Shown: piece after piece, positions 8,769 to 18,600 of the stretch
How positions within the stretch are numbered: position 1 is the first letter of the stretch
How the letters are laid out: every line of letters starts with the position of its first letter
Assembly: GCA_016291135.1 (NCBI GenBank)
Contig: JAEFAE010000001.1
Coordinates: 186,001-250,000 of the forward strand
Direction: 5' to 3'
From: Bacteroidales bacterium
GTDB lineage: Bacteria > Bacteroidota > Bacteroidia > Bacteroidales > F082
DNA: 64,000 bases
The notes under the pieces: generated by a model
Told to the model about the DNA's origin: nothing
What the model saw: the letters and a program-made list of their open reading frames with translations, nothing else
Databases searched by the model: none
Made by a program: the position numbers and the translations under genes

Positions 8769-11252
8769 TTAGCAGGGATCCACATCGATCTGGACGATGA
8801 CGGACTTGAAATCGGGCTGTTCCTGAAAGAGACGGACCTGCTCCATGATCAGCGCCTTCACCTGCTGGGCGTTGTGTTCCCGTTTGAACTTGACCATCAT
8901 CTGCTTGATGAACAGGTTTTTCACCCGCGAAACCATCGGATACTCCGGGCCCAGCAGGTCCTGCTTGAAGAGGGGCCGCAGCTGACTGGCCAAGGCTGCC
9001 GCAGCGGGATTCAACTTGCGGTCGTCCTTGTGCTTGAGACGGATCATCACCAGGCGGTAGAAGGGCGGATAACCGAACTGTCGGCGGGTCGCCATCTGCT
9101 TTTCGTACAGGCCACGGTAATCGTTGCGGAGCACATCCTGAAGCACCGGATGCATGGGCTCGTAGGTCTGGATAACAACCTTGCCCTGTCCCCCCTTCCG
9201 ACCCGCGCGACCCGCCACCTGGGCCATCAGCTGGAAGCTGCGTTCGTGGGCACGAAAATCGGGATAGGAGAGCATGTTGTCGGCATTGAGCACCCCCACC
9301 ACCTTGACGGAGTCGAAATCCAATCCCTTGGTGACCATCTGGGTGCCCACAAGCAGATTCGTCTCCTTGTCCTGGAAGGCTTCCAGGATGTGCTGGTAAT
9401 CGTTTTTCGAACGGGTGGTGTCGAGATCGAGCCGTGCCACCTTGGCTTCAGGAAGCAGGATCTTAAGGTCCTCTTCGATCTTTTCGGTGCCAAAGCCGTG
9501 CATCTTGAGGTTGGTGCTGTGACAGGCGGGACAGGAGGAAGGGACGCTGGCAGTATAGCCGCAATAATGGCATCGGAGCACATTTTGCCCCTTGTGGTAG
9601 ATCAGACTGACATCGCAGTTGATGCACTGCGGCACATAATGGCAGTCGTCGCACTCGAGACGGAGCGAGAAACCCCGACGGTTTTGGAACAGGATGGCCT
9701 GGTTGTGCTGCTCCAAGGTGGTCCGCACTGCATCGAGCAAGGTACGGCCAAAGTCGGCCTGCATGGTCTTTCTCCGTTTCTCCACCCGCAGGTCGCTCAA
9801 GACGATCTCGGGCATCTCCACCCCGCCATAGCGCTGTTGAAGCTCCACCAAGTGATACCGCCCTTGCAATGCGTTGTAATAGCTCTCGTAGGCGGGGGTG
9901 GCCGAACCCAGCAAGACCCGGGCATGATGCATGGCGCCCAGCACCACGGCCGCATCGCGGGCATGGTACCGAGGCGCGGGATCCACCTGCTTGAAGCTGG
10001 CATCGTGCTCTTCGTCGACAATGATCAGCCCCAAGTCGGAATACGGAAGGAAGATCGCGGAACGGGATCCCACGATGATCTGGCAACGGCCTTCCCCACG
10101 GTGTTGGGCGAAGTCGTTCACGTAACGCCACACCTCGACCCGCTCGTTGGTCCCATAACGGGAATGGTACACGCCCAGCTTGGCCCCGAAATACTGCTTC
10201 AACCGGTTGATGATCTGGGCCGTGAGGGCAATCTCAGGCAGGAGATAGAGCACCTGACGCCCTTGGTCGAGCGTTTCCTGGATCAGCTTGATGTACAACT
10301 CGGTCTTGCCACTCGAAGTGACGCCGTGCAACAGCACCGGTTTCGAGGCCTCGAAACCGGCCTTGACTTGGTCGAAGGCCCGTTGCTGCGCCTCGGTGAG
10401 CTGGATCGACGACACCGGCACCTGGGCCTCGAACGTCTTCAGCCGACTGACCGGGCGTTCCCGCACCTCGAAGATCCCCTTCCCCACCATGGCGTTCAAG
10501 ACGGCAGTGGTGGCCCGGGCCTTTTTCAGCACCGCGGTCACCGGCAATTCATGGTCGCAATCGCCCCCCATGCTGAGAAAGGCCAGCATCACCTCCAGTT
10601 GCTTGAAGGCGCGCTTGGTCAAGGCATCCATCAAGGCTTGGAGCGACGGCTCGTCGCGATAAGGATCGGCCAATCGCAGGGTCCGTTCGTATCGCACCTT
10701 GTATTTTTCGTTCAGTTCCTCTTCCAACACCAAGATTCCCTTCTCCATCATGGTATGGATCAAGGGCATCACTTTCTTGAATCCCACGATCCGGCTCACC
10801 TCGCTGACCGCAATCTTGGGTTGGGTCTGGAGGGCTTCCACGATCAGGTATTCAAAGTCGTTGAGGGACTGGCTGTCGAGAACATAGTCGCGGTGCAGGG
10901 CAACCGTCGACTCGCTGCTGAGTTTCAAGGCAGAGGGCAGGGCGGCCTGCATCACCTCGCCGGGATGGCACAGGTAATAGGTCTTCACCCAATCCCAGAA
11001 CCGAAGCTGTATGGGCTGGACCACCGGCTCCTCATCGAGCAGGTCCATCAGATACTTCACCTCCACCTCGGGCACCTCCTCCGTAAGCCGGACCACCAAC
11101 CCCGACAGGATCTTGCTCCTGCCAAACTGCACCACCGCACGCTGCCCCACCTTGATGGCGTCATTCAGCTCATAGGGCACGCGATAGGTGAAGGTACCGG
11201 GGACAGGAATGGGCAGGAGGATGTCTGCAAAAAGGGTAATGCGCTCGGACAT
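8769..11252 (-). CDS. priA: Primosomal protein N' (replication restart helicase)
   Basis: LLHGVTSSGKTELY, DEEHD, GSATPAYES and zinc-binding CxxC pairs. Confidence 0.95.
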   Translation of the reverse strand: MSERITLFADILLPIPVPGTFTYRVPYELNDAIKVGQRAVVQFGRSKILSGLVVRLTEEVPEVEVKYLMDLLDEEPVVQPIQLRFWDWVKTYYLCHPGEVMQAALPSALKLSSESTVALHRDYVLDSQSLNDFEYLIVEALQTQPKIAVSEVSRIVGFKKVMPLIHTMMEKGILVLEEELNEKYKVRYERTLRLADPYRDEPSLQALMDALTKRAFKQLEVMLAFLSMGGDCDHELPVTAVLKKARATTAVLNAMVGKGIFEVRERPVSRLKTFEAQVPVSSIQLTEAQQRAFDQVKAGFEASKPVLLHGVTSSGKTELYIKLIQETLDQGRQVLYLLPEIALTAQIINRLKQYFGAKLGVYHSRYGTNERVEVWRYVNDFAQHRGEGRCQIIVGSRSAIFLPYSDLGLIIVDEEHDASFKQVDPAPRYHARDAAVVLGAMHHARVLLGSATPAYESYYNALQGRYHLVELQQRYGGVEMPEIVLSDLRVEKRRKTMQADFGRTLLDAVRTTLEQHNQAILFQNRRGFSLRLECDDCHYVPQCINCDVSLIYHKGQNVLRCHYCGYTASVPSSCPACHSTNLKMHGFGTEKIEEDLKILLPEAKVARLDLDTTRSKNDYQHILEAFQDKETNLLVGTQMVTKGLDFDSVKVVGVLNADNMLSYPDFRAHERSFQLMAQVAGRAGRKGGQGKVVIQTYEPMHPVLQDVLRNDYRGLYEKQMATRRQFGYPPFYRLVMIRLKHKDDRKLNPAAAALASQLRPLFKQDLLGPEYPMVSRVKNLFIKQMMVKFKREHNAQQVKALIMEQVRLFQEQPDFKSVIVQIDVDPC

Positions 11253-11255
11253 GGC

Positions 11256-12536
11256 TCAATGGGCGTTTTGGGTGGTATAGCCTATCAGTTCGTCGTATCC
11301 TTTCAATGCATTGTAATAATAGAAGTAGACCCGGTACAGGTTTTCGGTCTCCCAGAAATTGCCCTCGGTCCGCTCCGTCGTCACCGAACCCGTATCACGG
11401 TCGGCCGTGACGAACTGGAAGTTGTAGTAGCCCTGCTTGAGCAACAGCTGGCAGAGGTAGCCTCCCAACTGGGGTTGGTATTCCATGCGGTTGCGGTCGT
11501 CGAAACGCCAGTCGTTGAGGGCGCCGATCACATACAGGTCTTCCTGGTCCAAGGGATCGGGCCAGCGCAGGAAGAGATTCACCCAGGCATAGTCGGCCTC
11601 GGTGTCGGTTTCACGGCCTTCGTTGGCGATGTAGATATAGCGTTCGCCATGGATGTCTTCGTAGGTGACGTAAGGTTTGCGCGCCTTCGGCTCGCAGACG
11701 GCATAGTCCACCACATAGTAGTCATCGGTTTGGTAAATCCGTGCTATGTTTTCCGATTCGAAATAAAAGTCGCTGAAATTCAGCCTTCTGAACTGGTTGC
11801 CAGCCTCGAAAACCGTCTGTGGCTGATGCTCGTAGGTAAGGTGGTCGGGATATACAAAAGAAGGCTTCAGGCCAATGGCGGCATTGTCCCAGCGACCGTT
11901 CTGACGGATGGTCAGGTTCCCATACTGCTGTACGTTGGAAGCCATCATGTCGGGCATGGAAAGAAGGATGTCCAGCTGCTGATGCGTATTGCTCAACGAC
12001 AGGTCGTCGCAATAGCGGGGAACGGTTACCTGCAGGTCGACCCGTTCATCGAGCACCATGAACCGGCGGGTAAAGTAGATCTCGCCTTCGGAAAGGTCGT
12101 CGCCATAGACGATCAGCAGGTAATTGCCCGAAAGCCGAGGCATCATATCTTCCTCGGGAAAGGAGAGCCGATAATGGACATAGTCGATCAGCGTATTGCG
12201 CGAATACTGGAAGTCGTCGATACGGCCATAGTCGAACCCGTTCACATATTGGTTGCGTTGCAAGGCGGAGGGAACCCAGTCCTGGGTACAGTGGATAAAG
12301 GTGTAGTTGAGGGGTTGGCCTTCGTCGCCCAATAGGTCGAACGACAGCGTCAGCCGGTAGCCTGGGTTGTCCAGGGGAACCATGGGTTCCTTGTTTTGGT
12401 TGCCGTCGGCATACAAAAGCACGGTTTGCACCGCATCACGATAGTTGAGGTCGGCACAAGGCAGCATCCAATCCTGGGCGGCCACGAACACCGAAACCGA
12501 CAGCAGGATCAATAGGCAAGCGATTCTTTTCATCAT
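11256..12536 (-). CDS. DUF5103 / type IX secretion system Plug protein
   Basis: Signal peptide; VQTVLLYADGNQNKEPMVPLDNPGYRLTLSFDLLGD..YTFIHCTQDWVPS resembles DUF5103 proteins. Confidence 0.8.
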   Translation of the reverse strand: MMKRIACLLILLSVSVFVAAQDWMLPCADLNYRDAVQTVLLYADGNQNKEPMVPLDNPGYRLTLSFDLLGDEGQPLNYTFIHCTQDWVPSALQRNQYVNGFDYGRIDDFQYSRNTLIDYVHYRLSFPEEDMMPRLSGNYLLIVYGDDLSEGEIYFTRRFMVLDERVDLQVTVPRYCDDLSLSNTHQQLDILLSMPDMMASNVQQYGNLTIRQNGRWDNAAIGLKPSFVYPDHLTYEHQPQTVFEAGNQFRRLNFSDFYFESENIARIYQTDDYYVVDYAVCEPKARKPYVTYEDIHGERYIYIANEGRETDTEADYAWVNLFLRWPDPLDQEDLYVIGALNDWRFDDRNRMEYQPQLGGYLCQLLLKQGYYNFQFVTADRDTGSVTTERTEGNFWETENLYRVYFYYYNALKGYDELIGYTTQNAH

Positions 12537-12606
12537 GACGCAAAAATAATAAATAAAAACCGTAAAAGTTGTAGGAAATCGGCCTTGCCAAAACAAAAAG
12601 TTTTCC

Positions 12607-12614
12607 TACCTTTG
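12607..12614 (+). promoter_or_regulatory. Bacteroidetes -7 box TACCTTTG
   Basis: TAnnTTTG consensus upstream of the 12659 CDS. Confidence 0.55.
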
Positions 12615-12658
12615 CAAGTTACAGAAAGAATCCGATGGGATTCAAAAGCAGAAACGAC

Positions 12659-13483
12659 ATGAAAAAGCTGATCCTACCCCTCCTTTTGTTGTGCGCCGTC
12701 TTGTGCAGCACCCCGATGGAAGCCCAGTCTTACCGACGCTCCAGGGCCAGTAACCGGTCCTTCGGATTGGAGCGGCGCGTCCCCTTGAAGAACATCTATC
12801 TGGGTGTCAAGGCGGGGACCAATGCCTTGGGCATGCGCTACACACAACAGGTTGTTAAACGGGACACCCTCATTTACAATCCATCCGCCTTGTGGAAGGG
12901 TGACCTGATAAACTGCCTGTCTGGCGGCATCACGGTGGAACGCACCCTCCCCCACTTCTCCTACGGCGTGGAAGGGATGATCATGGGGTTGGACGCCCGA
13001 TCAACCGACACGGTAAAGCCCGTGTTTGAGAGGGACTCGGCATGGCTGGTTGACATTCGGATTCCGCTCAGGCTCAAGTTCCTCGAGGACTATGCCTGCT
13101 CGCCCTACGTGATGGTGGCTCCCAGTTTCGGAACCTACCTGTCTGTGATTGACAGCGTGGCCGCCAATGGAACGGAGTTCTCCTATACAATCAACGGCCA
13201 GTCCGAATGGAACGGAATGATAATCAATTGGGGCACCAACAACACCCGATCCTTCCATTTCGGCTTGGTGGCCGGTATTGGCATGGATGTCAAGATCCCC
13301 ATCGGCAACTACGAGGCCAAGCTTCGGGTAGAAACCACCTATCAGCTGGGGCTCAGCAACTTATTCCCCAAAAAATTCAGCAATAAGGATTTGAAGGTGT
13401 CCCGAACGTTACGGGGGTTGGAAGCCACCATCGGCATCTGCTTCCCCTTGTTCGGCAATCCACACTACTCCTGGATGATGTAA
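12659..13483 (+). CDS. Outer-membrane beta-barrel protein (PorT/OmpA-like barrel)
   Basis: Signal peptide MKKLILPLLLLCAVLCSTPMEAQ and alternating beta-barrel pattern. Confidence 0.6.
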   Translation: MKKLILPLLLLCAVLCSTPMEAQSYRRSRASNRSFGLERRVPLKNIYLGVKAGTNALGMRYTQQVVKRDTLIYNPSALWKGDLINCLSGGITVERTLPHFSYGVEGMIMGLDARSTDTVKPVFERDSAWLVDIRIPLRLKFLEDYACSPYVMVAPSFGTYLSVIDSVAANGTEFSYTINGQSEWNGMIINWGTNNTRSFHFGLVAGIGMDVKIPIGNYEAKLRVETTYQLGLSNLFPKKFSNKDLKVSRTLRGLEATIGICFPLFGNPHYSWMM

Positions 13484-13504
13484 TCTTCGGGAACGGCTGA
13501 AAAC

Positions 13505-13538
13505 AAAAAATCACATCAGAAAGCTGATGTGATTTTTT
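13505..13538. terminator. Bidirectional intrinsic terminator
   Basis: aaaaaaTCACATCAGaaagCTGATGTGAtttttt. Confidence 0.85.
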
Positions 13539-13908
13539 GTTGGATTCCCACGAACGCCTCGGGGCTTAGCTTCAGGTGTTCCTTCTTGAAGTCCAGATCC
13601 CCTTCGCAAGTAATGGGCACCAGGTGGATGTGCGCATGAGGCACTTCCAAGCCAATCACGGCCACACCGATCCGTTTGCAGGGGATGGCCTTTTCGATGG
13701 CCGCAGCCACCTTCTTGGCAAAGACCATCATCTGGGCCAATTCCTCGTCGTCGAGGTTAAACAGGTAATCCGTTTCGTGCTTGGGAACGACCAAGGTGTG
13801 TCCTTCCGACAAGGGATTGATGTCGAGGAAAGCGAAGAAACGTTCGTCCTCAGCGATTTTGTAGCAAGGGATCTCTCCTTGTATGATTCGGGTGAAAATC
13901 GTGGCCAT
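13516..13908 (-). CDS. HIT family hydrolase
   Basis: IFTRIIQGEIPCYKIAEDE..FAFLDINPLSEGHTLVVPK; HAHIHLVP. Confidence 0.95.
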   Translation of the reverse strand: MATIFTRIIQGEIPCYKIAEDERFFAFLDINPLSEGHTLVVPKHETDYLFNLDDEELAQMMVFAKKVAAAIEKAIPCKRIGVAVIGLEVPHAHIHLVPITCEGDLDFKKEHLKLSPEAFVGIQQKITSAF

Positions 13909-13917
13909 AACGAAAGA

Positions 13918-14391
13918 TTATCGGGTTATTTCAAGGATTTCGAAGAACATCTTACCGGCAGGAACCATGATTTCGGCCACCTCGCCTACTTTCTTGCCCA
14001 GCAAACCTTGACCAATCGGCGAATTGATGGAGATCTTGCCCGCCTTGAAATCGGCTTCCTTCTCCGGAACGATGGAATAGGTCATGGTCGTCTTGGTCTT
14101 GGTATTCTTGATCTTGACCGTGGAATACAGCAACACCTTCGACGTGTCGATCTTGGATTCGTCGAGCACGCGGGCGTTGAAGATCAAATCCTGAAGGTCG
14201 GCGATCTTGGCTTCGAGCAGGCCTTGTGCCTCCTTGGCCGCATCATATTCGGCATTCTCCGACAAATCACCCTTGTCGCGTGCCTCGGCAATGGCTTGCA
14301 CGATGCGCGGGCGTTCACGAAGGATCAAGTCGTCCAGTTCGTCCTTCAGTCGTTGCAACCCCTCAGGGGTAAAGTATTTGATTTCTGACAT
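13918..14391 (-). CDS. greA: Transcription elongation factor GreA
   Basis: YFTPEGLQRLKDELDDL..DKGDLSENAEYDAAKEAQG..SPIGQGLLGKKVGE. Confidence 0.95.
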   Translation of the reverse strand: MSEIKYFTPEGLQRLKDELDDLILRERPRIVQAIAEARDKGDLSENAEYDAAKEAQGLLEAKIADLQDLIFNARVLDESKIDTSKVLLYSTVKIKNTKTKTTMTYSIVPEKEADFKAGKISINSPIGQGLLGKKVGEVAEIMVPAGKMFFEILEITR

Positions 14392-14413
14392 AGCAATGGT
14401 TTTTAAAATGCGT

Positions 14414-14453
14414 GAAAAAAGAGACCCTTACCGAAATAAGGGTCTTCTTTTTT
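14414..14453. terminator. Intrinsic terminator, probably ending the TBDR/cargo/PorV unit
   Basis: gaaaaaagAGACCCTTAccgaaaTAAGGGTCTtctttttt. Confidence 0.7.
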
Positions 14454-14500
14454 CAGACGATGCAAAGATACTAAAATTATTTCAAATGTCGCAAGACATT

Positions 14501-15571
14501 TTAGAAAATAAGTCTAGCACCGATGCAATGGGTACCGGCGTAGTGGTAGGTCTGCCTGAACGAGTAGTCCACGGCAAACATCGGGGCGTTCTCCTGCTTG
14601 GAGATCGGGATCTGGACCGAACAACCCGCATTGAGACCCGCATTGAGGTTCATGCATTGCTCGTCCCATGCGCCCTTGAACAGGCCACTCTCGTAGGTGT
14701 AACCGGCACGGACCATGAGGTATTCCTTCCATCCGTATTCCACACCCAAGACATATTGGTCTTTGGTGAAGGAGTTGGAGATGAAGTTACCGGCAAAGGT
14801 CACACGCTGATTCTCTGCCACATGCCAATCATAGGCGGCAGCGATACTCAGCTGGGTAGGCAACTCGAACTGATCGACACGTTGGATCACCGTGTGTTGG
14901 ATGGTACCTTGCTGCATCAGGAAAGCCTTGATCGACAAACCGTCGCCCGAGAACTTCAGCGTAGGTCCGATGTTCTTCAGGGTGATACCGAAGTGGATGT
15001 TGTCGAAAGGTCCCGTCACATACTGGATACCGGCATCCAAAGCCACACCCGTGGCCGACATGTTGGCGATGGACTCGCTGATGATCTTCAGGTTGAAACC
15101 ACCACTGATACTGTTGGAGAAGGTCTTTGCAAATGCCAGGTTGATGTTCATCAAGGTCGGCTTGAAAGTACCGATACCGCCGTCAGGGCTGTCCGTGGTG
15201 GTTTCCATCACTTCGCCCAGGCTAAACGACATGAGGGAGAGACCCAGCACACTGGACTCGCCGACACGCGCGGCCAAACCGAAGGAGGAAATCCGGATAC
15301 CGCTGCCTTTCAGCCAGTCGGTATGCGTGAAGTTGACATCCAAGGTGTTTACACCGTGAAGACCGGCGACATTACCGAAGATGGACTCAACACCTTTCAC
15401 AAAGGACATGCCTGCATTGCCCCAGCCTGACGAAGCAGCCCAGGGGTTAATCAGCAGTTCCGCTGCGCCAGCTTGACCGGAACGATCCTCATTACCTGCA
15501 AATGCCTGAGGAGCACCGACTCCAATCAGAAGAGCCAGGCTCAATACCATATATTGAATTGATTTTCTCAT
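14501..15571 (-). CDS. PorV/PorQ family outer-membrane protein
   Basis: AGAAELLINPWAASSGWGNAGMSFVKGVESIFGNVAGL followed by barrel; resembles the PorV/PorQ (UPF0164-like) family. Confidence 0.8.
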   Translation of the reverse strand: MRKSIQYMVLSLALLIGVGAPQAFAGNEDRSGQAGAAELLINPWAASSGWGNAGMSFVKGVESIFGNVAGLHGVNTLDVNFTHTDWLKGSGIRISSFGLAARVGESSVLGLSLMSFSLGEVMETTTDSPDGGIGTFKPTLMNINLAFAKTFSNSISGGFNLKIISESIANMSATGVALDAGIQYVTGPFDNIHFGITLKNIGPTLKFSGDGLSIKAFLMQQGTIQHTVIQRVDQFELPTQLSIAAAYDWHVAENQRVTFAGNFISNSFTKDQYVLGVEYGWKEYLMVRAGYTYESGLFKGAWDEQCMNLNAGLNAGCSVQIPISKQENAPMFAVDYSFRQTYHYAGTHCIGARLIF

Positions 15572-15609
15572 AATTCTGTAATTTTTAATAGTTAGCATTT
15601 ATCGATAAT

Positions 15610-18600
15610 TTAGAACGTATTCAGGTCGATTTGACGCATGGCACCGAAGAACTTGACGGTACGCTCGCCACCGCTGACGTTGTCTTTGACGTGGATCAAG
15701 TAGAAGCCAGAGGCGACAGGCGTGTTGGCGAAGTTGGTCAGATCCCAATCCAACGAGGGTTCCTCGTTGTCCTTACGGAACTGGCGGATCTTCGTACCGG
15801 CGATGTTGTAGATCGTTACCACGCAGTTGTTGGGCAGGTTGGTGATCTTCACCTTATTGTTCAACGCGTTCTTCTCGTAGGTCGAATAGGCGTAGTAAGG
15901 ATTCGGGACCACCGTGATCAGATCGAGGTCGGATTCGGTCTTCACAGGATCGTTGTAGGACGGATTCAGACCCTCGATGGAGAACCGGTACTTGGGATAC
16001 ATGTTGTTGATGTCGAGGTCGGCAGGCACCGAGTCAAGTTCAACGCCATTGTAGTAACCCTTGTCGTACGGCTTGGACACACGGATACGCACCTTGGCGT
16101 CGTTACCGGGAGCCAGCCATTGCGTACCTTCGACGGCCATCGGCATACCGACGTACATGCAAGTGCGCCAGAAGTACTCCTTCACCGTATTTTGATAACC
16201 GGAGGCAATTTCCTCCAATTCTCTCAGCACATGATAGGAGTGGGCGCCACCATCGTAGGCGGGGCTGTTGAAGTCGATGTGGTCGAATTCGGATTCGATA
16301 CCCGTAGGCTTATCCATACCCATAATATACACGAAGTGCTTGCCACCCATCACCGGGTCGCCATCGATCTGGCGGAAGATGGAAGGATCGTAGTTCTGGG
16401 AATAGTCGCCATACATCTCCTCGATGGTTGCCTTGAGCAGCGCCGGAGGATTGAACTGCATGTCACGACCATTCAAGTCTTCGCAATAGGAGTCTTCGCC
16501 GAAGATGATGTTCAGACGGGCGCCGGATTCAACGTCGATGGCATAGCCCGGGAACCAACCCATGCCTTGAGCGGCAATGTAGTTGGCAGCTTCGGGATCG
16601 TCACTGCCTTGGTCGGGATGGGTCTTCCAATCGACACTGGTAGGATTGCCATCCTTGTCGACAGAAGCGTGACGACGCAGGAAGAAACGTTTGGCATTGC
16701 CCTCAGACAAGGTGTTGTCCATACACATTTCAACCACAGGGCAACGGGTCCACTTGGAGCGGTCGGCCGTAAGGACGATGTCCACGCTGGCAATTCTCGG
16801 ATAGTACTGGGGCGAACGGGCCAGACCCACTGCCACAGGACCGGGGTTCGTGGAGAAACCTTGCTTTTCGAAGGAGCAGAGGTTGAAGGGTGCCCACGTT
16901 CTGTTGGCAATCTTCTCGAAATGCTCACCCGGGTCGTAAGGCGTGTTGATCGTCATGTTAAAGTCGGCATTGGCCTTGTCATCCTGGTCGATGTAGGTAC
17001 CCGAACGGATCCAGTTCAACACGGATCCAGGGATGTCCTTGTCGCGGATACCATCCATCCAACGGTTGGTACTGTCTTGGAAGGTCAGCGAAGAGACGAT
17101 CAAACCGCTTCGAGGCGTCACCACTTCCTTGGTAGGCTTCCAGGCATTGTTGTCGAGGATCGAACCTACCAACACGGGGCCAACAGGATACTGCTGCGTG
17201 ATGGAGACGGAAATACCGCGGTCCACAAACATTTGCTCATTGGTGTACACGGTGGTGGTATCGCTCATGACCGCCGGCTCGTCGGAGTTGAGGTCCTTCA
17301 GGAACCAGTGGGAAGCCATGCGCTCGGCCGAGTCACCCATCACGGATTGGTTGGTGGTGACACCGTGGGAATACACGCTGAACAAGGTATCAAACCAAAG
17401 TTCATAGTCCGTGGTCTTCACGTTCAACGGGTCAACGATCTTGACATCCAACGGGCCGTAGCCCACCTTGTAAGTCGGGTGATAAATGATCGGGTAGTCG
17501 GGGTGACCGAACACGACCTTCTTGCCGTTCTCGTCGTACGAGTTGGCGAGCTTCTTTCCATTGAAGAGCTCATCGATCGACTCCTGAGTGAGTTCCAGCT
17601 CGTTACCGCCATTGCCTTGACCCACCAAACGGGTGATGGAAGGCTTGTCGCCATATTCGCAGTTGAGGACCGTACCATTGACGATCTTGTGCGGCACAGC
17701 GCTGTAGCAAGCGATGTTCTTACGACCTTCGAGATAAGGCTTCATCTGGCCATACAGACCATTGATGATGCCGGGCTCTTGCGAATAGGGGAAGAAGTTG
17801 TTATAAGCGTAGGCAACGGCCATGAAGTAATAGGTCTTGTGGTTGACCAAGGCGGGGTTCTCCGTGGTAGAGAATTTGTCTTCGGTGACCACGAAGCTGT
17901 GGGTGATACCGGCATCGCCGCCATCCACCTTCAGCGAAGGAACATTGGCGCCGATGGAGTTGTCGAACTCATAGTTGACCAGACGGGTGACGGTGTTCTT
18001 GACGTCGCATTGGAAGACCAGACGGGCCTTGTTGTTGTCGTTCAGCTCGTCGGCACCAACTTCACCGTTGACCAACTGATAAACCTTGTAACCTTCGAAG
18101 CGATAGTAACGGTCGGCATACATGGCACCTGTAGAGTCATCAGGACGGAGCTCCGGAATCTCAGGATCGATTTCCTCGTAGCCTTCCTTGTAGTTGTTGG
18201 AGATCGGGCTGTTGGAGAGGTAGATGATGAGTTTCTGATCGAGCTCGCGGATGCTCAGGTCGGGTGCATTGGGGCCATCGATCACCTTGAAGCAGTTGTC
18301 GAACAAGGCTTGGCACTTGTCGTCGGTGACGCGAAGCAGTTCCACAGAAGCGAAAGGACCGCCGCTGGTGGCACGTGCCCACGGCACACCGAAGGTGATG
18401 TAGTTCACAGCACCAGGTTGCAGGGTGAAGGGACCAGCAGACTGCATGAAACGACGGTCGTTGGGTTGGTTACCAGCCGTTTCCTCAGTCCAATACTTGC
18501 CATTCAGGTTGAAGCCATCCCCAGGAGGAATGCCTGCAGTACCCCAGTTGCAGGGGTCGGTGTCGCCCGGGAACATGAAGTCGCAGTCGGGACCGACCGT

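Noticed and set aside
8874-12335. 1153-aa ORF on the + strand
   Set aside because: Antisense to priA and the DUF5103 gene; His/Gln/Leu-rich shadow translation without domain motifs.
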